Of a stretch of DNA of 64,000 bases, positions 57,501 through 64,000 are shown one piece after another. Position 1 is the first letter of the stretch, and each line of letters opens with the position of its first letter. The notes under the pieces were generated by a model that saw nothing but the letters and a program-made list of their open reading frames with translations, had not been told where the DNA came from and did not search any database. The translations under genes and the position numbers were made by a program. This DNA is from Pseudomonadota bacterium. Lineage in GTDB: Bacteria; Pseudomonadota; Gammaproteobacteria; Pseudomonadales; Pseudohongiellaceae. The stretch lies in NCBI GenBank assembly GCA_027623555.1, contig JAQBSZ010000012.1:41507-105506 (forward strand), written 5' to 3'.

Positions 57501-60243
57501 GGGTTCAACAGTTAATGCCGGAACATCTGGTGCACTAACTACTGCAACGGCTACAACTATGGCCTTGAATCTAGCAGGAACTACCAGTACCGGTGCGGTA
57601 ACACTTGACGCAGATATCACCACTGTAAACATTGCTTCAGCTACTGCGGCTAATACACTGCAAACTCTTACGGCTAGCGGTGCGACTGCAGTTAATATCT
57701 CCGGTTCGCAAAATTTAGTGCTGACCAATAATGCGTTTGCTGCAACTGCCGCGATCACATCTACAAGCACTGGTACTGTGACTTTGGGCACTGCAGTGGC
57801 AGTTGGTCAGACTTACACCGGTGGTAGTGGTGTTGATACGCTTACTACAACAACAGCCAGCACTAAGGCTACTACCCTGGGCGATGGCAATGACGTCATT
57901 ACCTCGGACGGTATCTACGGTACGGGCGGATCTCTGGATGCGGGCGGCGGTGATGACACCATCATCATGACTGCTGCAGCGGCTGCAGCGGCTACTGCCT
58001 CAGCCACCTTCGCCGGAAAAGTTAGCGGCCTTGAAACCCTGAGTGTTGGGGCGACTGGCGCAGCTACTGCCCTTAACATGACAAATGCAGATGGTATGAA
58101 TATAGTCTCCAGTGCCGGCTTTGGTCACGCACTGACTATTACTAATGCAGCTGCTGGCTTTACGTTTAACCAGACTGTACTTGGTTCTGTTGCGAGTTCC
58201 ATCGCACTGGCTACTGCTACAGGTACTTCAGATACGGTTAACCTGGGTTACTCTGCAACAAATGGGTTCACCAACAGTGCAGCCGTTACTATTGCAGGTG
58301 TTGAAATTCTCAATATCACTACCAACGACACTGATGCCACTGCTGCTACTGCTCCATTCGTAGCGCCTATCACGGCAACTAGTGCAGTTACCGTTACCGT
58401 ATCAGGTGATGCGGGTTTCGATGCAACGGGTCTGACAGCGACTACACTAACCTCGTTTAATGCATCTAGCGTTACTGCTACTGGTGCTGGTGGTGCGGTT
58501 ACTCTTACCACCGGTGCATTGGCAGCAGCAGCTACCCTAACCGGTGGTGCTGGTACCAATACCATTGATGCTGGAGCAGCCACTAAGGCAGTAACACTTA
58601 CTGGTGGTGCTGGCCTGGATGCCTTGTCTGGTGGTGCTGGCGCTGACACGATTAACGGTGGCAACGGTGGTACTACAGGTGTTGGCCTGGTTGGTGGTGC
58701 TGGAAACGACATTATTACTGGTGGTACTGGCGCAGATACAATCGCTGGTGGTACCGGTACGGATACTATCAATGCCGGTGCAGGAAATGACATTGTCACT
58801 GGTGGTGTTGGTGCTGACGTCATTGATGGTGAAGCTGGAACCGATACTTATGTAACGAGTTCTACGCAAGTAGCGGCCAATATTGAGGGTTTAGGTACTG
58901 GCACATCAGTGGGAGTGATAATTAACCTCGGAGCTACTGCAGTTACAAACTCTACTGTACTTGGTAATACTGCTTCGGAGAACTTGGCGCAGAGTCTATC
59001 ATCTGTAGCAGCTGGATCAGTTGCTTACTTGTTTGCTGATAGCTTGGTTTCTAACTCAGTCGTTGTTAGTACGATATCTAACTTCGAAAACGTGACTCTT
59101 TCCGGCAATGGAATTAACTATGTTGTTGGTTCTGCTACCGCAAACATAATCACCATCGGTAGCGGCGCTGACTACATAGATGGCGGAGCGGGTGACGATA
59201 TTATTGTCACTACCTCCGGAGCGAACGTTACTACTCTCGATGTCTTGCTAGGTGGTGCGGGTACTGATGCATTATGGATTACTAATGTAGCCGGTGCCGG
59301 TGCCGTCGTTGATGATCAGGTTGGTATCGAATCGATTGTAATGGTGGATGGTACTGCTGGTGCTGACTCCACAGTTACAATTACCTACACTTCTGCGAAT
59401 ACAGCGGCGTTAACCATTGATGCAACAGCGATGGACGCAGGAGAAGATTTCACGCTTGTTGCGACAAATGCTCAGGTTGATGGCGTATTAACGGTCTTAG
59501 GTGGTGGGGGTGCTAACATCATTTCTACTGGCGCTGGAGCGGATATAATAACTGGTGGTTATGGTATCGATACAATCCTTGGTGGTGATGGTGCCGACAC
59601 AATCGATGGTGGTTATGGTGCCGACATAATCGGTGGTGGTGCTGGTGCCGACATAATCACTGGTGGTGATGGTGCCGACGTAATCACTGGTGGTACCGGT
59701 GCTGACAGCATAATATTGGGCTCCGAAGCTGCTACACAAGATACGTTGGTAGTTGCAGCTGGAGATTCCGTTGCGGTAATTACTGTGACCAGTGCTCGAG
59801 GCTCAATCGCTGGCATGGACTCTGTAACTGGATTCCAAATCGCAGGTGTTGACTTGATCAATGTTGCAGGGACAGCTGCGCTCGCGGCGGAGGCCGATAC
59901 TGACGGTACTGACTCAACCGCAGCCCTAACTGCAGGCGGAACTGACGTTATCGCGTCGATTAGTATTTCCTCTACTGGCTTGGCAACGTTCGATGATGCT
60001 GACACCTTCGTCGCGGCCGTAGCGCTGGCAGATGCAGGAGATGTCGCAGCCGCGCTCGAATATCTCCAGGCAAACGATCTCGGAGATGCAGGCGATTCAG
60101 TGGTATTCACGGGTAACTCGAATAGTTATATCTACACTCAAAGCACCGACGATGCCGGTGGTGATGTAATTGAGCTAGTTGGTATCACTGCTACGGGTAT
60201 CATGACCTCGGGAACTACTGCAGGTTATGTTGAAATAACATAA
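54559..60243 (+). CDS. RsaA-like S-layer protein with RTX repeats, type I secreted
   Basis: This 1894-residue protein lacks a signal peptide and has almost no Cys. Regions: 1-165, a helical N-domain (NYLTAVLGTTVSQEIMDAAI, FNNQVEVAEYYSVTLNLSG); 168-505, an Ala/Thr-rich, probably helical spacer; from 511 (FTLTTGIDSFTGGVGDDTF) a Thr/Gly/Ala-rich beta region; about 940-1340, closely RsaA-like (INEFGAGATINSGALTSLTI, TLDADITTVNIASAT); RTX clusters GGxGxDxxx at 1327-1430 and 1648-1720; a C-terminal tail ending DVIELVGITATGIMTSGTTA and 6 residues more, like the RsaA export signal. Caulobacter RsaA is exported by an ABC/HlyD/TolC system as encoded upstream here. I infer a Ca2+-ordered surface layer. 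Confidence 0.9.
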   Translation: MAITAETRTELVGLVVGMFGAAPGASVLAELTTSIEGGQTVASLADILGASSVFTAEYPNFLTNEEFATNYLTAVLGTTVSQEIMDAAIVIATAELNGGLGRGALVFLVIDFLATVDEADPDLGTAATAFNNQVEVAEYYSVTLNLSGSTLAELQAVVENVDSTDASAANTAAAAAIAAAEAAIATATADDAAYTAAVAADTAAAATAALTDATALGAASTAAATAATDAVTAKTAADAAVVAAQTALTAAIAGGDANTVSTANGTLIIKQSQAATAATTVTTTADAAATALAAATAATAADTAAATAAATLATATTTALASGAADNVAAAAAVTAAAAAVTAAAVTAVYSDDVVAATFGPIAAGLVTSAAATGQALAANVAYSSQLAAFNTADAAAAAALTTAQADAAATATAKAAVTSLATANAYIAAAATSTASAATAASTAVTANTSAGSLVTAAAATAATTDDTSAAAAAAASATRVTTANGLVTTASTDTTDAAANLPIFAAKAFTLTTGIDSFTGGVGDDTFTSVVSASLSGLDNLNGGAGAGDTLTISDTAAIAIPASATVQNIETANLNSSLAVTGSVSGWTGLTTMNVGASTGAGNMTAAATTDVSFVNTAGAVTVTGGKDVTVTTTSGAVSVLTAVGDVTATTTLAAVAVTTTGGAVTTTNSGGAVTVTGTGAIVSTLTAQAANAVAINSGTTVNITTTGQTTGVVGVGATTGSTGAVTVSTTGDFTVASDITYGAITVRGGTSNTITTATGITAAETLVAVTDTGTDTVTMNAITVTGLATTTDVTITQPNAVAQTNGTVAVGAVTETATFTFTALADTETTIIAGLTVTAIGAHTGAQVAAAFASLADAGTGNEAPGLTLTGALTGYTTGAVTGTATVKFSSSTAGPIGGSLAATGDVQPAATMVQGVAAVTAVTGLIGVTEGAITVNDASAASLTAAGTITTVSINEFGAGATINSGALTSLTIDGTGSTVNAGTSGALTTATATTMALNLAGTTSTGAVTLDADITTVNIASATAANTLQTLTASGATAVNISGSQNLVLTNNAFAATAAITSTSTGTVTLGTAVAVGQTYTGGSGVDTLTTTTASTKATTLGDGNDVITSDGIYGTGGSLDAGGGDDTIIMTAAAAAAATASATFAGKVSGLETLSVGATGAATALNMTNADGMNIVSSAGFGHALTITNAAAGFTFNQTVLGSVASSIALATATGTSDTVNLGYSATNGFTNSAAVTIAGVEILNITTNDTDATAATAPFVAPITATSAVTVTVSGDAGFDATGLTATTLTSFNASSVTATGAGGAVTLTTGALAAAATLTGGAGTNTIDAGAATKAVTLTGGAGLDALSGGAGADTINGGNGGTTGVGLVGGAGNDIITGGTGADTIAGGTGTDTINAGAGNDIVTGGVGADVIDGEAGTDTYVTSSTQVAANIEGLGTGTSVGVIINLGATAVTNSTVLGNTASENLAQSLSSVAAGSVAYLFADSLVSNSVVVSTISNFENVTLSGNGINYVVGSATANIITIGSGADYIDGGAGDDIIVTTSGANVTTLDVLLGGAGTDALWITNVAGAGAVVDDQVGIESIVMVDGTAGADSTVTITYTSANTAALTIDATAMDAGEDFTLVATNAQVDGVLTVLGGGGANIISTGAGADIITGGYGIDTILGGDGADTIDGGYGADIIGGGAGADIITGGDGADVITGGTGADSIILGSEAATQDTLVVAAGDSVAVITVTSARGSIAGMDSVTGFQIAGVDLINVAGTAALAAEADTDGTDSTAALTAGGTDVIASISISSTGLATFDDADTFVAAVALADAGDVAAALEYLQANDLGDAGDSVVFTGNSNSYIYTQSTDDAGGDVIELVGITATGIMTSGTTAGYVEIT

Positions 60244-60304
60244 CGTAAGTAAAGCGAAAGGTAAGTAGCCACAGTATCTGACTTTAGATACTAAAGATTG
60301 AGAG

Positions 60305-60336
60305 ACCCTGGTTCAGAAATGAGCCGGGGTTTTTCT
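60305..60336 (+). terminator. rho-independent terminator of the S-layer gene
   Basis: ACCCTGGTTCA pairs with TGAGCCGGGGT (one G-U or mismatch each side) around a GAAA loop, followed by TTTTTC. It starts 62 bases after the S-layer stop. A strong terminator is expected for such an abundant product. Confidence 0.85.
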
Positions 60337-60340
60337 TTAT

Positions 60341-60436
60341 GTGGGAGTTGGAAATATTGTTGATACAGTGCTGCAGCTAGCAGGTGTTGTTGATGCCGCT
60401 ACTCTAGCTACTGGTGACTTTACGTTCGTAGCATAA
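60341..60436 (+). pseudogene. C-terminal relic of a second S-layer/RTX protein
   Basis: The frame from 60341 to TAA at 60436 reads VGNIVDTVLQLAGVVDAATL and then ATGDFTFVA before the stop. This follows the pattern of S-layer/RTX C-terminal export signals (D-x-V-x-x-L-x-G-V, then a Thr/Ala spacer and a hydrophobic end), like the end of the intact S-layer protein just upstream (DVIELVGITATG). It has no start, no repeats and lies directly after the S-layer terminator, with its own terminator following at 60483. I take it as the tail of a deleted paralogue. Confidence 0.6.
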
Positions 60437-60482
60437 TCTACTTATGATCGTGGGCAGTTAAACCCCACTAAGTAACACCAAG

Positions 60483-60515
60483 AAAAGCCAGCTCTTAACG
60501 GGGTTGGCTTTTTTT
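60483..60515 (+). terminator. rho-independent terminator after the relic
   Basis: AAGCCA pairs with TGGCTT, with a GC/GG extension, over a TCTTAAC loop, followed by seven T. The stem and flanks recur almost unchanged at 63690, after sapC. Confidence 0.85.
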
Positions 60516-60624
60516 GTGCGTGGTTGTTTTGTGGAGGTAGAGACTTGTTGATAGGAGGAGATGAGTTGAAGGCAGAAGCGAAGACTCAGGTATGCACAGC
60601 ATTATCACTACACCTCCCTTTTTT

Positions 60625-60635
60625 GATACAATAGA
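60625..60635 (+). promoter_or_regulatory. shared GATACAATAGA promoter-like motif, copy 1
   Basis: The motif contains a good -10 box (TACAAT, 60627-60632) and recurs before sapC at 62814. It is about 140 bases upstream of the DUF6447-like gene. No convincing -35 was seen. The rest of the gap from 60516 to 60771 holds nothing I can identify. Confidence 0.45.
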
Positions 60636-60771
60636 AAAATAAGGGTACGGCGCAATGGGAAATCAACTAGTTTATAGGGATGGGAAAGCAAACTTTCCCT
60701 ATTAATGCTTGGTTTTGAAGAGCAAAGACTCAATATAATTAAATTGAATTTCAGTATATGGGGAAACAGGA

Positions 60772-61011
60772 ATGAGCGAAGAAGCCGATACAATCACAAT
60801 CGATGATAAAGAATACAGCTTGGATGACTTGTCAGATGAGTGTAAAACCGAAATTCAGTCTTTGCAGTTCTGTGAAGGTGAAATAGCCAGACTAAACGCC
60901 AAACTGGCAGTTGCGGGAACAGCGAGAATAGCTTACCAGAGAGCCGTGGCTAAGTTAATGCCACAGGAAAGCGACTCTGGGGATGGAGTGCTCCTGGAAG
61001 AAGATAAATAG
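60772..61011 (+). CDS. small DUF6447-like protein
   Basis: The 79-residue acidic protein (ITIDDKEYSLDDLSDECKTE, SLQFCEGEIARLNAKLAVAG) looks like DUF6447: a short beta start, then a long helix that may form a coiled coil with TARIAYQRAVAKLM. It has no signal peptide. I recall such small proteins near S-layer and type I secretion genes, but the function is not known to me. It is the first gene after the S-layer terminators and is preceded by AGGA at a normal spacing. Confidence 0.75.
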   Translation: MSEEADTITIDDKEYSLDDLSDECKTEIQSLQFCEGEIARLNAKLAVAGTARIAYQRAVAKLMPQESDSGDGVLLEEDK

Positions 61012-61203
61012 GATAGTAACGAATTTATCCTTTAGGAAAAGGGGATGCTAATAAGGCACTAGCCTAAGAGTTTCCCCGGCTTCTATCTTCTGCGGAGTAA
61101 ACGACTGAACAGGGTGTTCAAAAGATTAAGTAAAGGCGAACCCAGAAAGGCGAAGTAACCTTGGTCTCTGACAATCTGGCAGGCTGAAAAAGACGTCTCC
61201 GAA

Positions 61204-62520
61204 ATGACGTTTGCGGACATTCAAGAAAAATTAGGAAATCGACCAGCCGTGACCAGCAAAGAAGAACAAGAACTGAATGCCCTTATTCAGCTCTTTAATA
61301 ACCGTAACTTCAATCAGCTTATAACCGCTGGTAAGCAATACACTAAAGAACACCCTCACGAAGGTGGCGGTTGGAACCTCCTCGCGCTGGGCCATAAACA
61401 TTTGGGGAACCTCGCGGAAGCCATAAATATATACGAATTCCTGGTTAAAGGGGCCCCCAAATCAGCGAGTTTTTTATCGAACCTTGGCAACACGTATATG
61501 ATGGTGGGACGAATATCTGAGAGCATCTCTTGTTACGAGAAGGCGCTGGAACTTGATCCTAACTTAATAAATGCAATAGAGGCCTTAGGGCTTGCCTACC
61601 TTGAAATAGACCAAGCAGACAAGGCTATTAGCAGTTTTAAAAGAGTGATAGGCCTAGACAATAATCACCAGAGCTCCCTCTATTATTTGGGGAATCTTTA
61701 TTTGGGCATGGATTGTTGTCAAGAAGCTAGAGATTTGTTTAAAAAGAGCTCTTTCAGAATGAGCAAGAGTCATTATCTCGAGTGTCTTTATCGCCTGGGA
61801 GAGAAAGAACTGTTCTATCAAGAATACAGTAAGCTGGTTGCTGGCGGTGTCGTAAACCCACTGATGGCGTCGATAGTTTCACACGCTTCGGTTCGGTTCG
61901 GCGTGCCGGACGACAATCCCTTTTGTTTAAAGGCTTTTGATCATATTTACGTTGGCCGTATAGAGAAAACTGATGGTTTCACCGACGAGCTATCGAAAAA
62001 ACTTATCGACTTCCATAATGGCAACAAAAATGATTTTAGGAGCCAGAATCTCCTCACCAACGGCAAGCAGTCTTCAGGTAATTTGTTTCTGTTAAAGGAG
62101 GACTTTGCACAAGAACTCAAGATAGTGATTGAGGGGAAAATTGAACAATATAGAACCTTATTCTCTAATAGCAAGCAGGGTTTCCTGACCCTATGGCCTC
62201 AGAACTACGAATTATTCGGATGGCTTATAAGTATGAAAGGCGGAGGTCATCTGCGGGCACATATTCACAAAGAGGGATGGCTGAGTGGATCTTTTTACCT
62301 AAACGTGCCAGAAAGCCCAGGAAAAGATGCGGGCAATATCGCTTTCAGCCTTCATGGACTAAATTATCCAACTGATGGTAAATACTATGAGCAGAAAGTA
62401 GTTGAGGTAAGGCAGCGAGATATCTGCATGTTTCCGTCTTCTTTGTTTCATAGCACAATTCCATTTGAAAGTACGGAAGAGCGTATATCCTTTGCCTTCG
62501 ATGTTAAACCAATCACCTGA
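61204..62520 (+). CDS. TPR protein with a 2OG-Fe(II) oxygenase domain
   Basis: The 438-residue cytoplasmic protein has TPR repeats at about 30-220 (EGGGWNLLALGHKHLGNLAE, SFLSNLGNTYMMVGRISESI, ALEALGLAYLEIDQADKAIS type units) and a C-terminal double-stranded beta-helix domain at about 330-435. The iron-binding pattern shows HIHKEGWLSGSFYLNVP (His-x-His/acid region) and the distal His in MFPSSLFHSTIPF, with Arg in EERISFAFDV for 2-oxoglutarate. This is the putative 2OG-Fe(II) oxygenase family often fused to TPRs. In this locus it may hydroxylate the S-layer protein or a glycan precursor; substrate unknown. The 192 bases before it hold no other gene I can see. Confidence 0.85.
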   Translation: MTFADIQEKLGNRPAVTSKEEQELNALIQLFNNRNFNQLITAGKQYTKEHPHEGGGWNLLALGHKHLGNLAEAINIYEFLVKGAPKSASFLSNLGNTYMMVGRISESISCYEKALELDPNLINAIEALGLAYLEIDQADKAISSFKRVIGLDNNHQSSLYYLGNLYLGMDCCQEARDLFKKSSFRMSKSHYLECLYRLGEKELFYQEYSKLVAGGVVNPLMASIVSHASVRFGVPDDNPFCLKAFDHIYVGRIEKTDGFTDELSKKLIDFHNGNKNDFRSQNLLTNGKQSSGNLFLLKEDFAQELKIVIEGKIEQYRTLFSNSKQGFLTLWPQNYELFGWLISMKGGGHLRAHIHKEGWLSGSFYLNVPESPGKDAGNIAFSLHGLNYPTDGKYYEQKVVEVRQRDICMFPSSLFHSTIPFESTEERISFAFDVKPIT

Positions 62521-62783
62521 TTCATGTTGGAGTGCCGGGCCAGTACTAAGCTCACAACCCCTATTTCCAGGGGGGGCGTCAATGGACTTCATAACCAACA
62601 CAAGCAATTCGCTTCGATACGCAAAACACATGAGTTTCATCTAAGCGCTCTGTTGCGGTCGCGATGACGAATTGTAGTATGGCTGCCATGCGCATTCCAA
62701 CGATTGGCGTGGTCAAGAAAATTCGGACACTCCAGTTAAGCCGCTTTTTGCATTCCGTAGCCCTACCATTTACTGAATCTTGA

Positions 62784-62805
62784 CCTGTGTGCGACACCAC
62801 ACAGG
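62784..62805. promoter_or_regulatory. inverted repeat / possible Crp-like operator upstream of sapC
   Basis: CCTGTGTG and CACACAGG are exact reverse complements separated by CGACAC. The centre also reads TGTG-N8-CACA, the core of a Crp site, but the fifth base of each half is wrong (T and C). It could be a weak Crp-like operator or an unrelated repressor site. Confidence 0.4.
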
Positions 62806-62813
62806 CTTTGTTC

Positions 62814-62824
62814 GATACAATAGA
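62814..62824 (+). promoter_or_regulatory. shared GATACAATAGA promoter-like motif, copy 2
   Basis: Identical 11 bases to the motif at 60625, with similar AT-rich flanks (CAATA/AAATA after it). TACAAT at 62816-62821 is a good -10, 62 bases before the sapC ATG. Confidence 0.5.
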
Positions 62825-62882
62825 GCAATAGGATACTGCTCAGTCTGATCCACCCAATATTGAATTAACACAAGGAAAGCAC

Positions 62883-63668
62883 ATGGCAGAATTTACAGCC
62901 GTTACCCCGAAAACCCACGCAAAAAAAGTGTGGAAGAACGTCACGGATTACTTATTTGCCGCTGCAGATACGGTCATCCCGCTGGTGGGTGCTGAACTTA
63001 ACAAGGTTGTACCGGTGATGCCCGTCGGTTTTATCAAGCAGGAGGCCGGTTACCAGTTGGTCGGGATTACTTCGCTGCAGCCTGGACAGAATCTGTACGT
63101 GGCGCCTGACGGAAAGTGGCTTGGCACTTATATACCCGCCGCACTACGCGCGTATCCGTTTCTATTGCTGAAGCCCGAAAATGCAGAGAAATCCATATTG
63201 TGCGTCAACGAAGGCAGTGGACTGGTGGTGGAGAGTACGGAAGGAGGAAATGCTTTCTTCGACGAACAAAACCAGCCCACGCAAGGAATCAAGGACATCC
63301 TTAATCTCCTCTCCGAAGTTGAGGCTAACTTACTTGTCACCCAGGGGGCCGTGGACGCGCTAGATGAAGCTGGTCTTATAGTGCCATGGAAACTCAACCT
63401 CAAGAAAGGCGAGGAAGTCGTGCCGGTGGAGGGCTTGTTTCGCGTTGACGAAGCGGCATTGAACGAACTGGATGATGAGGATTTTTTGACATTGCGCAAA
63501 GCGGGAGGTTTGGCCCTAGCTTACGGACAACTTTTTTCAATGAACCAGCTTGCGGTGCTGGAGCAATTGGGTAAGTTACGAGGCCAGATACTCGCGCAGC
63601 AGGCAGCGAACTCCAATTCAATCGGCTTTTCCCTTTCCGAGGATGAAGGGTCGCTGATGTTTGATTGA
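62883..63668 (+). CDS. SapC family protein
   Basis: The 261-residue protein matches the SapC family: MPVGFIKQEAGYQLVGITSL, QPGQNLYVAPDGKWLGTYIP and AALRAYPFLLL, typical of the core, then a helical C-terminus (about 190-245, TLRKAGGLALAYGQLFSMNQ). SapC takes its name from the Campylobacter fetus surface-array (S-layer) locus; members lack a signal peptide and their biochemical role is unclear. Its presence here supports the S-layer reading of the locus. AAGGA precedes the ATG at a good distance, and a terminator follows after 22 bases. Confidence 0.88.
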   Translation: MAEFTAVTPKTHAKKVWKNVTDYLFAAADTVIPLVGAELNKVVPVMPVGFIKQEAGYQLVGITSLQPGQNLYVAPDGKWLGTYIPAALRAYPFLLLKPENAEKSILCVNEGSGLVVESTEGGNAFFDEQNQPTQGIKDILNLLSEVEANLLVTQGAVDALDEAGLIVPWKLNLKKGEEVVPVEGLFRVDEAALNELDDEDFLTLRKAGGLALAYGQLFSMNQLAVLEQLGKLRGQILAQQAANSNSIGFSLSEDEGSLMFD

Positions 63669-63689
63669 GGTGGGTATTGGTGAAGTAAT

Positions 63690-63722
63690 AGAAGCCAGCT
63701 CTTAGCAGGGTTGGCTTTTTTA
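63690..63722 (+). terminator. rho-independent terminator after sapC
   Basis: AAGCCA pairs with TGGCTT over a TCTTAGCA loop, with six T after. It is a near copy of the terminator at 60483, including the following TGCG and GTTTTG bases. Confidence 0.85.
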
Positions 63723-64000
63723 TGCGCGGGTGTTTTGCAGAAGGGTTTGCACTACTATGCTCTTCAAAGCAGAGAGTCATGTATGCACAACATCTCAATC
63801 CTAAGAAGTGGCAGCCAAAGCCTGTGTAAGCGATTCTCGTTAGAAGCGGGGGTTGTTAGTTCGCAGCGTGCAGGAATGCCTAAGTTATTCAAATATGAGT
63901 CTAGGCTGATCGATGGGATTGAGCAGTTCGCAGCGCTTTTTACGGTACTGTCAAATTAACTCACCCTGGGCGATGATTGTGCTATGAAATCATCAAAATC
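63723..64000. other. unassigned end of window
   Basis: The final 278 bases hold a plus-strand frame of 82 codons (63711-63959) that begins inside the terminator and resembles nothing I know, so I do not call it. An ATG at 63984 followed by AAA TCA TCA may open the next gene, but only 17 bases are available. Confidence 0.4.

Larger units (their letters stand above)
62521..62882. other. intergenic region upstream of sapC
   Basis: These 362 bases contain no credible gene. The first 240 bases show nothing definite. The last 100 bases hold an exact 8-bp inverted repeat (62784-62805) and a GATACAATAGA motif (62814-62824), probably the sapC promoter; both are listed separately. Confidence 0.6.

Noticed and set aside
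55137..60110. Several long minus-strand frames opposite the S-layer gene
   Set aside because: They arise from the biased GCT/ACT/GGT codon use of the plus-strand gene, have low-complexity Val/Ala/Pro or Ser/Thr composition, and lack ribosome sites.
61012..61203. Possible riboswitch upstream of the oxygenase gene
   Set aside because: I compared it with cyclic di-GMP, glycine and cobalamin riboswitch cores from memory and saw no match or clear conserved stem set.
63711..63959. Plus-strand frame of 82 codons at the window end
   Set aside because: It begins within the sapC terminator and shows no known features.

Overview
The window reads as chromosome of an aerobic, Gram-negative gammaproteobacterium, probably free-living and aquatic. 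The grounds are separate glyQ and glyS genes, Trk potassium uptake, an LpxL-type lipid A acyltransferase, aerobic HemF, the polA / ysxC / cytochrome c4 / dsbA neighbourhood common in gammaproteobacteria, a caa3-type oxidase and a type II secretion system. I cannot name a genus. No rRNA, tRNA, CRISPR array, insertion sequence or prophage was seen.

Layout. 1-14188 is housekeeping: glyS (cut by the window edge) and glyQ, a lipid A acyltransferase, then a minus-strand block trkH-trkA-rsmB-fmt-def facing a plus-strand block LysM protein-dprA-purE-tsaC-hemF-aroE. 14681-21860 is respiration: a minus-strand cytochrome c oxidase operon (subunit II with two haem c domains, subunit I, two different subunit III proteins, subunit IV), with haem O synthase and a SCO copper chaperone on the opposite strand. 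21857-24461 is divergent zinc uptake (znuCB / znuA) with a possible Zur operator. 24461-29480 holds polA, ysxC, cytochrome c4 and dsbA. 29848-39899 is a type II secretion operon in the order L-M-E-F-D-G-H-I-J-K.

40040-63668 is the most interesting part: what looks like one surface-layer locus. Its centre is a 1894-residue Ala/Thr/Gly-rich protein resembling Caulobacter RsaA, with two clusters of calcium-binding RTX repeats and an uncleaved C-terminal type I signal. Around it are a complete type I exporter (ABC protein, HlyD, TolC), an O-polysaccharide ABC exporter (Wzt/Wzm), a PIG-L deacetylase, a SapC-family protein, a DUF6447-like protein, a TPR/2OG-Fe(II) oxygenase, a FecR protein, a CHASE2-cyclase and a TPR/beta-barrel outer membrane protein. 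A Crp-type regulator lies in the middle. Near-perfect TGTGA-N6-TCACA sites stand upstream of the exporter operon, between crp and fecR, and upstream of the S-layer gene; the last two have the same 21-base spacing to a -10 box. I infer an envelope-sensing circuit (FecR/CHASE2 to a Crp-like factor to S-layer and exporter). The Crp protein lacks the usual cAMP-contact residues and the cyclase domain lacks key catalytic residues, so the signal may not be ordinary cAMP.

Other unusual items: a PolA proofreading domain that has lost three of its four metal-binding carboxylates; a perfect three-copy, 16-codon tandem repeat that triplicates the GspH prepilin leader; a probable C-terminal relic of a second S-layer gene after the first; and a terminator segment duplicated at both ends of the S-layer accessory genes.
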